A stretch of 64,000 bases of DNA, taken from Jejuia sp. UBA6058 (lineage in GTDB: Bacteria; Bacteroidota; Bacteroidia; Flavobacteriales; Flavobacteriaceae). Shown here piece after piece: positions 34,312-43,375 of the stretch (position 1 is the first letter of the stretch; each line of letters opens with the position of its first letter). Under the pieces are notes generated by a model. That model was not told the DNA's origin. It did not search any database and worked only from the letters and a program-made list of their open reading frames with translations. The translations under genes and the position numbers were made by a program. Location: the NCBI GenBank assembly GCA_002428965.1, contig DIYI01000009.1, positions 485,305 through 549,304 on the forward strand, given 5' to 3'.

Positions 34312-35726
34312 GTTCGTTAGAAATAAAATCTAAGGCTTTCATAACCGATAATTTCCTATTGGAAAGTAAAATTGCGGAAGAATTATATCATAGTTTTGCA
34401 GAAGACTTACCGATTATTGATTACCATAACCACTTGTCACCTCAATTAATTGCAGAAAACAAACCCATTGCCAACATTACCGAAGCTTGGTTAAACGAAG
34501 ATCATTATAAATGGCGCGGTATGCGCGCTAATGGTATTGACGAACATTATATTACGGGCGATGCATCATTGGAAGACAAGTTCTTAAAGTGGGCAGAAAC
34601 TGTACCTTTTACCTTAAGAAATCCGTTATTCCATTGGACACAGTTGGAGCTTAAACGTTATTTTGATATTGATTCTATTTTGCAAACTTCATCTGCTGCA
34701 TCTATATACAAAGAAGCCAATTCAATCTTAAAAGACAAAACTCCAGCGCAATTACTAGAGCAAATGAAGGTAGAAGTGGTTTGTACTACTGATGACCCTT
34801 CGGATAGCTTAGAATACCATCAACAAATAAGAGTACTCAATTTTTACACCAAAGTATTCCCAACATTTCGCTCTGATAATTTGTTTTTTATTCAGCAAGA
34901 CGACTTCTTCAACTATATGGAAAAACTTGGAAAGTCCGCAGATATTGAAATAAATTCTTTTGAAAGTCTTCTAAGGGCTATTGATGAAAGAATCCATTTT
35001 TTCCATCTAAATGGATGTAGATTATCAGACTTTGGAGTAAGTGGTGCATTCACAATTGTAGATTTTTCCAATGAGGAAGTTGCTTTAATTTTCAAAAAGA
35101 AATTAAATAATGAAGCACTTTCAGATGTAGAAATTGATAAATACAAGTCAAGTATTTTTATCTATTTAGGCAAAAAATATCATGAAAAAAATTGGGTGCA
35201 ACAATTTCATTTAGGCCCAATTAGAAACAATAACAAACGGCTTCAACAATTATTCGGTGCCGATGCAGGCTGTGATTCTATCGGAGATTATGCTATGGCC
35301 GAATCAATGTCTAAACTATTTAGTGAGTTAGATGCCACCAACCAACTGGCCAAAACTATTGCTTACAACCTCAACCCTTCGCAAAACGAAGTATTTGTAA
35401 CCATGCTAGGTAATTTCAACAATAGCGACATTGCGGGAAAGATGCAATGGGGTTCTGCATGGTGGTTTTTAGACCAAAAAGACGGGATGGAAAAGCAATT
35501 AAACACCCTATCAAACCTAGGTTTATTAAGTCGGTTTGTTGGTATGTTGACCGACAGCAGAAGTTTTCTTTCCTTTCCAAGACATGAATATTTCAGACGC
35601 ATTTTATGTAATTTAATTGCTGAGGATGTTAAAAAAGGCCTTGTACCAGATGATATTGATTTTCTCGGGAAAATGATTCAAAACATTTGCTATTACAACG
35701 CCAAAAACTATTTTAAGTTTAACTAA
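34308..35726 (+). CDS. uxaC: Glucuronate (uronate) isomerase
   Basis: 472 residues: 'LPIIDYHNHLSPQLIAENKPIANITEAWLNEDHYKWRGMRANGI' (H-x-H metal motif), 'VVCTTDDPSDSLEYH', 'WVQQFHLGPIRNNN', 'GSAWWFLDQKDGMEKQLNTLSNLGLLSRFVGMLTDSRSFLSFPRHEYFRRILC'. Interconverts glucuronate and fructuronate. With the SDR and UxuA this gives the three steps glucuronate to KDG. Confidence 0.95.
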   Translation: MSSLEIKSKAFITDNFLLESKIAEELYHSFAEDLPIIDYHNHLSPQLIAENKPIANITEAWLNEDHYKWRGMRANGIDEHYITGDASLEDKFLKWAETVPFTLRNPLFHWTQLELKRYFDIDSILQTSSAASIYKEANSILKDKTPAQLLEQMKVEVVCTTDDPSDSLEYHQQIRVLNFYTKVFPTFRSDNLFFIQQDDFFNYMEKLGKSADIEINSFESLLRAIDERIHFFHLNGCRLSDFGVSGAFTIVDFSNEEVALIFKKKLNNEALSDVEIDKYKSSIFIYLGKKYHEKNWVQQFHLGPIRNNNKRLQQLFGADAGCDSIGDYAMAESMSKLFSELDATNQLAKTIAYNLNPSQNEVFVTMLGNFNNSDIAGKMQWGSAWWFLDQKDGMEKQLNTLSNLGLLSRFVGMLTDSRSFLSFPRHEYFRRILCNLIAEDVKKGLVPDDIDFLGKMIQNICYYNAKNYFKFN

Positions 35727-35734
35727 AGCAGCTT

Positions 35735-36709
35735 ATGAATTACAAACTAATACTAGGTATATTGCTATTTACGGGATTCGTATCTTGTAAAAAAGCGGAT
35801 GGTACAAAAATGCTATATTTAGGGCATACGTTACCACAGACCCATCCTGTACATAAAGGCATTGTAGAATTTCAAAAAGCTCTTGAGGAAAAATCCAACG
35901 GTACTTTAAAGGTTAAAATTTTTCCAGATGGTCAATTAGGGTCAGAACGTGAGGTTTTAGAATTGCTTCAAATAGGCAGTGTTGCAGCAACAAAAGTAAG
36001 TGCCGCTACCCTATCTAATTTTGTACCCGAATATCATATTTTAGGAATCCCCTATTTATTTAGAGACAAACAACATCAATTTGATGTTTTAGAAGGAGAC
36101 ATTGGAAAATCTATTTTAGAAAAAGGCTCTAAATTTTGGTTAAGAGGTCTATGTTATTATGATGCGGGTAGTAGAAGTTTTTATACTAGTGAAAAAGCTA
36201 TAAGAACACCAGAGGATCTTGAGGGACTTAAAATTAGAGTTATGAATAACCAAATGGCTATTAACATGGTAAACTCTATGGGTGGTTCTGCAACGCCTTT
36301 AGCTTATGGTGAACTTTACACTGCTATTCAACAGGGTGTGGTTGATGGTGCTGAGAATAACCCTCCTTCGTTTGTGTCTTCAAATCACTATGAAATTAGT
36401 AAATATTATACTCTAGATCAGCATTCTTCAGTTCCAGATGTTTTATTAATTGGCACGAAATATTGGGATCAACTATCAGACCAAGAAAAGACTTGGGTTC
36501 AAGAAGCTGCAGATGAATCTGCTCAGGCACAAAAGGTATTTTGGAACGAATCTGTTGAAGAATGTATGGCCATTGCTAAAAAATCGGGCGTGGAAATTAT
36601 AATTCCAGAAAAGTCATTGTTTGCAGAAAAATCTAAATCTGTTCTAGAAAATTTCATAAAAGAACACCCCAAAATGGCACCTATTGTTGAACAGATAAAA
36701 AAGCAATAA
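35735..36709 (+). CDS. TRAP transporter substrate-binding lipoprotein (DctP type)
   Basis: 324 residues; lipobox (F-V-S-C, Cys 18), so it is lipid-anchored rather than free. DctP landmarks: 'HTLPQTHPVHKGIVEFQKALEEKSNGTLKVKIFPDGQLGSEREVLELLQIG', 'LPYLFRDKQHQF'-like region, substrate-gating 'LEGLKIRVMNNQMAINMVNSMGGSATPLAYGELYTAIQQGVVDGAENNPP'. Binds the acid (uronate is the obvious guess). Confidence 0.9.
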   Translation: MNYKLILGILLFTGFVSCKKADGTKMLYLGHTLPQTHPVHKGIVEFQKALEEKSNGTLKVKIFPDGQLGSEREVLELLQIGSVAATKVSAATLSNFVPEYHILGIPYLFRDKQHQFDVLEGDIGKSILEKGSKFWLRGLCYYDAGSRSFYTSEKAIRTPEDLEGLKIRVMNNQMAINMVNSMGGSATPLAYGELYTAIQQGVVDGAENNPPSFVSSNHYEISKYYTLDQHSSVPDVLLIGTKYWDQLSDQEKTWVQEAADESAQAQKVFWNESVEECMAIAKKSGVEIIIPEKSLFAEKSKSVLENFIKEHPKMAPIVEQIKKQ

Positions 36710-37201
36710 ATGAGTACATCCAAACGTATATTCAATAAAATAAATAGAATTCTAGAGGTATTCCTAATTTCTATTTTTGCGCTTTTGGTTATCGATGTTT
36801 TATTCCAAGTATTTTCAAGATACATTATAGGGACATCTTTTACCTGGACCGAAGAACTCGCGCGGTTTTCATTAATTTGGATGACTGTGTTGGGTGCTGC
36901 ATATCTTAACGCAAGAAGAGAACATTTATCAATGGATTTTCTCTACGACAAATTATCTCCCAAAAATCAAAGAAAAGTATCAATTTTAATAGAAATATTA
37001 GTTTTTCTATTTGCTTTAGTTGTTATGTTTATAGGGGGTTCAAACTTAGTTTACACTACCCTCCATCTGGAACAACTATCAGGAACACTGCGCATCCCTC
37101 TAGGATATATTTATGCGATTTTACCTTTTAGTGGTTTGCTTATTATGTGCTTTTCCGTGTATCATATTTCTAATATTTACAAGAACAAAATCACCAATTA
37201 A
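36710..37201 (+). CDS. TRAP transporter small permease (DctQ type)
   Basis: 163 residues, four membrane segments with the DctQ signature 'FQVFSRYIIGTSFTWTEELARFSLIWMTVLGAAYLNARREHLSMDFL'. Starts directly after the dctP stop. Confidence 0.92.
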   Translation: MSTSKRIFNKINRILEVFLISIFALLVIDVLFQVFSRYIIGTSFTWTEELARFSLIWMTVLGAAYLNARREHLSMDFLYDKLSPKNQRKVSILIEILVFLFALVVMFIGGSNLVYTTLHLEQLSGTLRIPLGYIYAILPFSGLLIMCFSVYHISNIYKNKITN

Positions 37202-37203
37202 TT

Positions 37204-38511
37204 ATGAGTATAGAAGTTATAAGTATTATTGTTTTGTTCGTGAGTTTCTTTGGGCTTTTGCTTTTAAAAGTTCCGGTAGCTTACAGTATTGGAATTGCAA
37301 CCACCTTAAGTTTATTACTTAATATTGATAAATTACCAGGCATCACTACGATAGCACAACGCATGACTACAGGAATTGATAGTTTTGCGCTACTGGCCAT
37401 TCCGTTTTTTGTGTTAGCTGGAGAAATTATGAAACGCGGTGGTATCGCTAACCGCCTTATTAATTTCGCTAAATCCTTAGTAGCTAGTCTCCCTGGAGGC
37501 TTAGCCTATGTAAATGTATTAGCTTCCATGTTATTTGGAGCCATTTCAGGGTCGGCCGTGGCAGCTGCCTCAGCTATTGGATCTATCATGACAGACAGGA
37601 TGGAAGAGGAAGGTTATCCAAGAACACTTAGTGCTTCGGTAAACATTACAGCATCAACAACGGGTTTGTTAATTCCACCAAGTAATATTCTAATTGTTTA
37701 CGCTTTAGCCAGTGGTGGTACAGCATCTGTTGCGGCGTTATTTATTGCGGGCTATCTGCCTGGTATTCTCTTAGGTTTAGCAATCATGGGTTATATTGCC
37801 TTTATTGCTATTAATAGAAATTTTACCAGAGACAAACGTGCAACACTTCTTGAAGTTTGGACCTTTTTTAGAAAAGCATTTTTTAGTTTACTGTTATTAG
37901 TTATTGTAGTTGGCGGGATTGTAGCTGGCATATTTACAGCAACCGAAGCATCAGTAATAGCTGTTTTATATGCTGCAGTATTATCGCTTATTTATGGCGA
38001 TATGAAAGTAAAAAACTTTCCTGAAGTATTATTATCTAGTGCGAAAACAACGGCTGTAGTAATGTTTTTAATTTGTACTTCAATGGCTATGTCGTGGTTG
38101 TTTTCTTTTGAAGGCATTCCTGAAATGATAAGTGGTTTTTTACTAGATTCTTTAAGTAATAAGTTCCTCATCTTTTTGGCAATTAATCTTATTTTACTGG
38201 TTATTGGTACTTTCATGGATATGACTCCAGCGGTTTTAATCTTCACACCAATATTTTTACCAGTAGTAACCACTTTAGGAATGGATCCCGTTCATTTTGG
38301 AATTGTTATAGTTCTTAATTTATGTATTGGTATTTGTACACCACCAGTGGGCACTTTGCTTTTTGTTGGTAGTGGTGTAGCGAAAGTTTCCGTTACACAA
38401 GTAATAAAACCATTGTTACCATTCCTAGGTATAATGGTTGCGGTGTTGATGCTTATCAGTTATATTCCTGAAATATCGATGGTTTTACCGCGCTTATTTG
38501 GATTGAAATAA
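37204..38511 (+). CDS. TRAP transporter large permease (DctM type)
   Basis: 435 residues, about 12 membrane segments: 'LLAIPFFVLAGEIMKRGGIANRLINFAKSLVASLPGGLAYVNVLASMLFGAISGSAVAAASAIGSIM' and 'NITASTTGLLIPPSNILIVYALASGG' plus the repeat half 'TFMDMTPAVLIFTPIFLPVV ... CIGICTPPVGTLLFVGSGVAKV' define TRAP DctM. Na+-driven acid uptake across the inner membrane. Last gene of the uronate operon. Confidence 0.94.
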   Translation: MSIEVISIIVLFVSFFGLLLLKVPVAYSIGIATTLSLLLNIDKLPGITTIAQRMTTGIDSFALLAIPFFVLAGEIMKRGGIANRLINFAKSLVASLPGGLAYVNVLASMLFGAISGSAVAAASAIGSIMTDRMEEEGYPRTLSASVNITASTTGLLIPPSNILIVYALASGGTASVAALFIAGYLPGILLGLAIMGYIAFIAINRNFTRDKRATLLEVWTFFRKAFFSLLLLVIVVGGIVAGIFTATEASVIAVLYAAVLSLIYGDMKVKNFPEVLLSSAKTTAVVMFLICTSMAMSWLFSFEGIPEMISGFLLDSLSNKFLIFLAINLILLVIGTFMDMTPAVLIFTPIFLPVVTTLGMDPVHFGIVIVLNLCIGICTPPVGTLLFVGSGVAKVSVTQVIKPLLPFLGIMVAVLMLISYIPEISMVLPRLFGLK

Positions 38512-38557
38512 AAACAAACAATACCTACACATACCGTACCTGATAATTCTATAAACT

Positions 38558-38596
38558 AATTACGACACTAAAACTTTCATTTTTAGTGTCGTAATT
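38558..38596. terminator. Bidirectional terminator
   Basis: 16-bp perfect stem (38558-38573 / 38581-38596) around TTACGACACTAAAA, loop of 7. It separates the converging uronate operon (ends 38511) and the lipoprotein gene (ends 38599), with A/T-rich arms that serve both directions. Confidence 0.85.
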
Positions 38597-38598
38597 TA

Positions 38599-39915
38599 TT
38601 ATTCTATATCCTCAATAAAAGTCACCCAAATATCCCATTCACCTTTACTATTTTCTATATCGCCATCGTTAGAATTTGTACTTCCAACCACAACCAATTT
38701 ATCATCTTGCAATATTGCTCCACTCGCACCATCATAATCACTACCCCCTAAAGTAACTTCATCTAAAACTGTAAATGAAGAAGACAAACTCACCACCCAA
38801 AAATCTGAAGATGAAAAAGTATTAGTTGAAGAAACCAAATGGGAATTTGTATCGCCAACCAAGAAAAACCCATCACTATCACTATCTTTCTCTATTAGTT
38901 GAACCGCACTATCCCGACCAAAACCCCCAATATTAACTTGATTAGTAATATTAAAATTATTGTCTAAGGCAAATAACCAAACATCCCATTCACCCGAGTT
39001 AGGATTTGTAACATCACCATCCGAACCACTCGTGGAACTTACTACAACTATTTGGCCATTATTCAATTTATGCAATATTGCCGAACCATCATTTTCTGAT
39101 GAACCAAATGTTTTTTCATTTAAAATTTGACCTTCAGAAGTAATTCTATAAATAAGCGCATCACTTTTTTGAGTGGTAACAATGCTGCCATTATTACTAG
39201 GCTTTTCAACTATTTTAGAACCTCCAATTAAAATGTTTCCATTCCCTTCTTCAAGTATTGACGCGAAACTTTCTTTGTCTTCAATACCTCCATAGGTATT
39301 AGACCATATTATACCTCCATCAGAATCAACTCGAACTACTAAAATATCCTGTTTTGTATCTAATATATTAGAAGGCAGAGGTTCTGTTAATTTACTTCCT
39401 GCTATTAGAAGATCTCCATTTGAAGTCTCAATCAAATCCATAGTTGTATCCATAATATAATTGAATCCAAAAGTCTTTTCCCATAATATTTGCCCAAGTT
39501 CATCAATCTTAACTGCATAGACATCTAAGTTATCAGTATCGTCTATCTCGGTAAAACCAGCAGCCACATAGTTACCATCTGTAGTTCTTATTATTTTTTC
39601 AAAGCCACCAACACCAGTAACACCCAAAGTTTTTTCCCACAACACACTCAAACCATTGTCTATTGCAATGAGATATGGACGCTCTCCATCAGCTATTCCA
39701 CAAATTATATAACCATTACTTGTGGCAACAATATCAATACCAAACTCATCATCATTATCATTTAAACTAACCTGATCAACTAAAGTTAAACCAAATTGAT
39801 TCCTTTCCATTTCTTCTTTTTGCTCCTCACTAGTAATCTCACTCTTACTGCAACCAAAAAAGTTAACCATTATCAATAGAAGAACTGAACTAATTTTAAT
39901 ACTTAATCTTTTCAT
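38599..39915 (-). CDS. Lipoprotein with predicted beta-propeller repeats
   Basis: Starts at ATG 39915 (MKRLSIKISSVLLLIMVNFFGC, lipid Cys 22); a longer frame to 39954 enters the upstream gene. The mature part has about seven repeats of the form 'EKIIRTTDGNYVAAGFTEID...' / 'DLIETSNGDLLIAGSKL...' / 'SILEEGNGNILIGGSKIV' / 'LIEKDSDSDGFFLVGDTN' and 'G(E)WDIWV', the pattern of bacterial WD-like/Kelch-like propeller proteins. Role unknown, possibly surface binding. Follows the next gene by 11 bp. Confidence 0.65.
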   Translation of the reverse strand: MKRLSIKISSVLLLIMVNFFGCSKSEITSEEQKEEMERNQFGLTLVDQVSLNDNDDEFGIDIVATSNGYIICGIADGERPYLIAIDNGLSVLWEKTLGVTGVGGFEKIIRTTDGNYVAAGFTEIDDTDNLDVYAVKIDELGQILWEKTFGFNYIMDTTMDLIETSNGDLLIAGSKLTEPLPSNILDTKQDILVVRVDSDGGIIWSNTYGGIEDKESFASILEEGNGNILIGGSKIVEKPSNNGSIVTTQKSDALIYRITSEGQILNEKTFGSSENDGSAILHKLNNGQIVVVSSTSGSDGDVTNPNSGEWDVWLFALDNNFNITNQVNIGGFGRDSAVQLIEKDSDSDGFFLVGDTNSHLVSSTNTFSSSDFWVVSLSSSFTVLDEVTLGGSDYDGASGAILQDDKLVVVGSTNSNDGDIENSKGEWDIWVTFIEDIE

Positions 39916-39926
39916 TTTTATAGTTT

Positions 39927-41186
39927 TTAATATGCGCGTCTTACCCTGGTCCACTCTCTGTTATTCAAATTAATATCACCGTTGGGGTTATAGAAATAAT
40001 CATCATTTTTAATATAATTTCTATCGCTATCCATCCAATATTCTGTCGATCCTGCTTGCACTTGATAGTTTTGACCTGTTGAAGGATTATATACCGTTTC
40101 TTCCTCGTTTATCATATTGATAAATCGCTTTTGGCTAATGTCGCTGCCTGAACCAAAATTTCTATTCATAAACGAGGCATGATTTGCATCTTGTGCTGCC
40201 CAAATACCTTTCATTTTTTGTTGATGCGCATCAAACGCTGCTTGACGATTTTGCATATTCAGACGGTGCTGTTGTGCTGCCTTCTGTTGTCGCATTCTGT
40301 TAAGTTGTGCTATATATTGTTTCCATTGCGGGTTCTCTTTAGTAGCTTCTGCCGCAGTTAAAAGTTCATCAATAGTAGCGTCAAACTTATGATCATCTAC
40401 AAACATGTAATCCAAACTGTAAAACCACATCACCATAGAATCTCCAAAGGCTAATGGTTGTTGCATTGCTATTTTTACTAAATTAACTAGAGCCTTTTGC
40501 CCTTTATTATTGGTCCATTCTGTAGAATACATATCTAACTGGGCTTGTCCTGCTCCAGATTTATTTAATTCATTTCGCATATAGCGTTCTGCCCTAGGAA
40601 TTCGCTTTTGCCCAACAAGCTGAAAACCACTTTTAGCCATTCTACTATTAACCTCTTCATGCATAATTTGTTGATTATTCATCATAGGACGCATCATTCT
40701 AGCGGTGCTACTATATTGTTGCATCCATTGTGCAGTTTGAGGGTTAGTATAATGAATGTGAAATTTCATTGGCGTGTTAAACGTCTTTAAATTATTTGGC
40801 CCCTGAATTTGCATTAAGAATAATGGCATCTTTTGATCCATTGTATAGATAGGTTTTGAAATAACTTGCCAATTTGATGGGTAGCTAGTACTATTTACAA
40901 CTAGACCTGTGCGTGCATCTATAAACTGGTGCTTCCTTTTACCACCGCTAAAAAAACCGTAGCTGGAAGATTCCTCTTCTTTATAATTTGCTTGAGCTGT
41001 TTGTTGATATTGTTGATTTGGATAGTTTGGAGCTTCTTCATAATAATCGTCCTCTCTAATTTCTGATTCATACTCGTCGTAATAGGAATCGCTATAATAA
41101 TTTTCATCTTCGTTTTGATTGCTTTGTTTACAACCAAAAACAAGAACTAAAAGAGATAGTGCTAGGAATAAAATTGTTGGTTTCAT
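39927..41186 (-). CDS. Hypothetical lipoprotein rich in Gln/Tyr/Asp
   Basis: 419 residues; lipobox (L-V-F-G-C, Cys 19). Residues ~25-75 are acidic and Tyr-rich ('NYYSDSYYDEYESEIREDDYYEEAP'-type), then a globular part ('QFIDARTGLVVNSTSYPSNWQVISKPIYTM', 'FNTPMKFHIHYTNPQTAQWM'), a Met/Gln-rich helical part around 330-390 and a tail 'NDDYFYNPNGDINLNNREWTRVRRAY'. No family recognised. Probably in an operon with the downstream propeller lipoprotein (11-bp gap). Confidence 0.6.
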   Translation of the reverse strand: MKPTILFLALSLLVLVFGCKQSNQNEDENYYSDSYYDEYESEIREDDYYEEAPNYPNQQYQQTAQANYKEEESSSYGFFSGGKRKHQFIDARTGLVVNSTSYPSNWQVISKPIYTMDQKMPLFLMQIQGPNNLKTFNTPMKFHIHYTNPQTAQWMQQYSSTARMMRPMMNNQQIMHEEVNSRMAKSGFQLVGQKRIPRAERYMRNELNKSGAGQAQLDMYSTEWTNNKGQKALVNLVKIAMQQPLAFGDSMVMWFYSLDYMFVDDHKFDATIDELLTAAEATKENPQWKQYIAQLNRMRQQKAAQQHRLNMQNRQAAFDAHQQKMKGIWAAQDANHASFMNRNFGSGSDISQKRFINMINEEETVYNPSTGQNYQVQAGSTEYWMDSDRNYIKNDDYFYNPNGDINLNNREWTRVRRAY

Positions 41187-41326
41187 GATGTACTTTTTAA
41201 TGGATTACACTAGTACATCGAGAGTGGTTTAAAATGTCATCAAAAAAATTATAAAATTTGAATAATTATACCTTTTAATTGCTTTCAACAATCAATAACT
41301 TTTTACCTTATTGAATAACTCTACAA

Positions 41327-42100
41327 TTATTCTAAAGATGTCTTTAACGCTTTTAGTTCTACTCCAAGTGCATTAAACATAGTTGTAATACTACTTATTT
41401 TCAATTCTTCAGGCGTATATTCTTGTGTATTAATGGCACAAGTAAATTTCCACAACTCCACGACCTCATCAATATTTACATCGTAAGCAGGATAAGTTGG
41501 ATTATCAGAAACAAGACGTAACGTGTTATTTTCGCCTATATTATTTATGACTCTCTTATATACCATTCCTTCATTTAAAGTTAGCAATACGTAAGTGGAG
41601 TTAGAACGAATATCAGTTCTACTCTCCACAAACTCTCCTATCACATACGAGCCATCTTTTAAGGGCAACATAGAATCACCTTTTATAGGAAACGCACGAT
41701 GTTTTCCCGTTGGAATAAAAGGTAATTTGATATTCTCAAGCTGTTGAATGTATTCAGGATCATCATATCCGTTAAGATATCCTGCAGATGCTTTTGCAGG
41801 AACAACCTCTATCAAGTTCTCATTCTCATCATTTACAGCAATAGGGAATAATACCCTTTTATTTCCTACCTCTATAAACGAGGTATCCTTAGCCAATCGC
41901 AAATCGTTTTTTACCAATATATCTATAGGAATATTGCTATACATAGATAGTCTTATCAATTTCTCAATGGAAGGCTCAGAACGACTCTCCTCATAAGCAC
42001 CTACCATAGATTTGCTCCAACCCAAATCGTCTGCAAATTGCTCTTGGGTAAGCTTTCGGGCGCTTCTAATATATCTAATATTTGAACTTATAAAATTCAT
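41327..42100 (-). CDS. S24 family (LexA/C1-like) repressor
   Basis: Start taken at ATG 42100 (MNFISSNIRYIRSARKLTQEQFADDLGWSKSMVGAYEESRSEPSIEKL, an XRE-type HTH). The C-terminal S24 domain has cleavage-region 'VPAKASAGYLNGYDD', Ser nucleophile in 'FPIKGDSMLPLKDGSYVIGEF' and Lys in 'TLNEGMVYKRVIN'. A -7 type box (TAAGTTTG, 42126-42119 on the minus strand) lies where a start at 42121 would be too close, which favours 42100. Self-cleaving repressor, expected to control the divergent dinB/dnaE genes in response to DNA damage. Confidence 0.85.
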   Translation of the reverse strand: MNFISSNIRYIRSARKLTQEQFADDLGWSKSMVGAYEESRSEPSIEKLIRLSMYSNIPIDILVKNDLRLAKDTSFIEVGNKRVLFPIAVNDENENLIEVVPAKASAGYLNGYDDPEYIQQLENIKLPFIPTGKHRAFPIKGDSMLPLKDGSYVIGEFVESRTDIRSNSTYVLLTLNEGMVYKRVINNIGENNTLRLVSDNPTYPAYDVNIDEVVELWKFTCAINTQEYTPEELKISSITTMFNALGVELKALKTSLE

Positions 42101-42111
42101 AAAACTACATT

Positions 42112-42148
42112 TTTGAGTCAAACTTACTACAAATTTAAGCTAATTTTG
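42112..42148. promoter_or_regulatory. Divergent control region of the S24 repressor and dinB
   Basis: Contains the dyad TTTGA-G-TCAAA (42112-42122), a minus-strand -7 box TAAGTTTG overlapping its right arm (42119-42126) and a plus-strand TAATTTTG box (42141-42148) only 4 bp before the dinB ATG. The dyad is the best guess for the repressor's own operator. Confidence 0.5.
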
Positions 42149-42152
42149 AAAC

Positions 42153-43373
42153 ATGGAAAAGAAAATTCTACATCTAGATTTAGATACTTTTTTTGTCTCT
42201 TGTGAACGCCTTTTAGATCGTAGTTTACTAAACAAGCCTGTAATTATTGGCGGCACTGGAGACCGTGGTGTAGTAAGTGCTGCGAGCTATGAAACACGAC
42301 CTTATGGCGTACACTCAGGCATGCCCATGAAGATGGCACGACAACTCTGTCCACAAGCCATTGTAATAAGAGGTAATGCTGGCACATACACTAAATTTTC
42401 AAAACAAGTTACCGAGATTATACAAAGTGAAGTACCTGTATTAGAAAAAGCCAGTGTAGATGAGTTTTATGCAGATCTTTCTGGTATGGATCGTTTTTTT
42501 GGCTGCTATAAATTTGCTTCAGAATTACGCCGAAAAATCATTAAAGAATCTGGATTACCTATTTCATTTGGATTATCAGGAAATAAAACCGTTTCAAAAG
42601 TAGCTACTAACGAAGCTAAACCTAATAACCAGTTGCGAATAGATGATGGCTATGAAAAACCGTTTCTCGCACCACTATCTATTAAAAAAATACCTATGGT
42701 TGGTGAAAAAACCTTCCGGACCTTTTGTAATATGGGTATTAAAAAAGTACGTACTGTACAGCAAATGCCTGTAGAAATGATGACTTCGGTATTTGGTAAA
42801 AACGGACGTACCATTTGGCAACGTGCCAACGGTATAGATAACTCACCAATTGTAGAATACCACGAACGCAAATCCATATCTAGCGAGCGTACTTACGGTC
42901 AAGACACTATTGACGTTATAAAACTAAAAACCACCATAACAGCTATGGCAGAAAATTTGGCATTTCAACTGCGTCGTGGTGGTAAATTAGCATCTGTGGT
43001 AACCGTTAAGATTCGCTATTCAGATTTTCAGACGTTTTCTAAACAAATTAAAATCTCATATACCTCAGCAGACCATCATTTGGTGCCTGTAGTGCATGAA
43101 TTGTTCAATAAACTATATCAACGCAGATTGTTAATTAGACTCGTTGGAGTGAGATATGGCGGTCTGACTTCTGGAACCTATCAAATCAATCTCTTTGATG
43201 ATGAGAAGAAAACTGTGAGCCTCTATAATGCTATGGATACTATTCGTATTCGTTTTGGTGATAGAAGCATCATGCGAGCATCTACATTAGGTGAAGGATC
43301 TCGCACTATTGGCAATTTCACCAATCCTTTTAATGGCGAACCACCTATTGTATTGGCTCACAGACATCAATAA
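42153..43373 (+). CDS. dinB: Y-family DNA polymerase IV (DinB)
   Basis: 406 residues: 'ILHLDLDTFFVSCERLLDRSLLNKPVIIGG' (metal Asp), 'GVVSAASYETRPYGVHSGMPMKMARQLCPQAIVI', 'EKASVDEFYADLSGMDRF' (catalytic D-E), 'GNKTVSKVATNEAKPNNQ' and a little-finger domain with 'RRLLIRLVGVRYGGL'. It ends with 'INLFDDEKKTVSLYNAMDTIRIRFG', the Pol IV C-terminal helices. Low-fidelity translesion polymerase. dnaE begins 2 bp downstream, a damage-inducible pair. Confidence 0.93.
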   Translation: MEKKILHLDLDTFFVSCERLLDRSLLNKPVIIGGTGDRGVVSAASYETRPYGVHSGMPMKMARQLCPQAIVIRGNAGTYTKFSKQVTEIIQSEVPVLEKASVDEFYADLSGMDRFFGCYKFASELRRKIIKESGLPISFGLSGNKTVSKVATNEAKPNNQLRIDDGYEKPFLAPLSIKKIPMVGEKTFRTFCNMGIKKVRTVQQMPVEMMTSVFGKNGRTIWQRANGIDNSPIVEYHERKSISSERTYGQDTIDVIKLKTTITAMAENLAFQLRRGGKLASVVTVKIRYSDFQTFSKQIKISYTSADHHLVPVVHELFNKLYQRRLLIRLVGVRYGGLTSGTYQINLFDDEKKTVSLYNAMDTIRIRFGDRSIMRASTLGEGSRTIGNFTNPFNGEPPIVLAHRHQ

Positions 43374-43375
43374 TT

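Noticed and set aside
39916..39954. Start of the propeller lipoprotein at 39954
   Set aside because: Overlaps the end of the upstream gene; the ATG at 39915 gives a standard lipoprotein signal.
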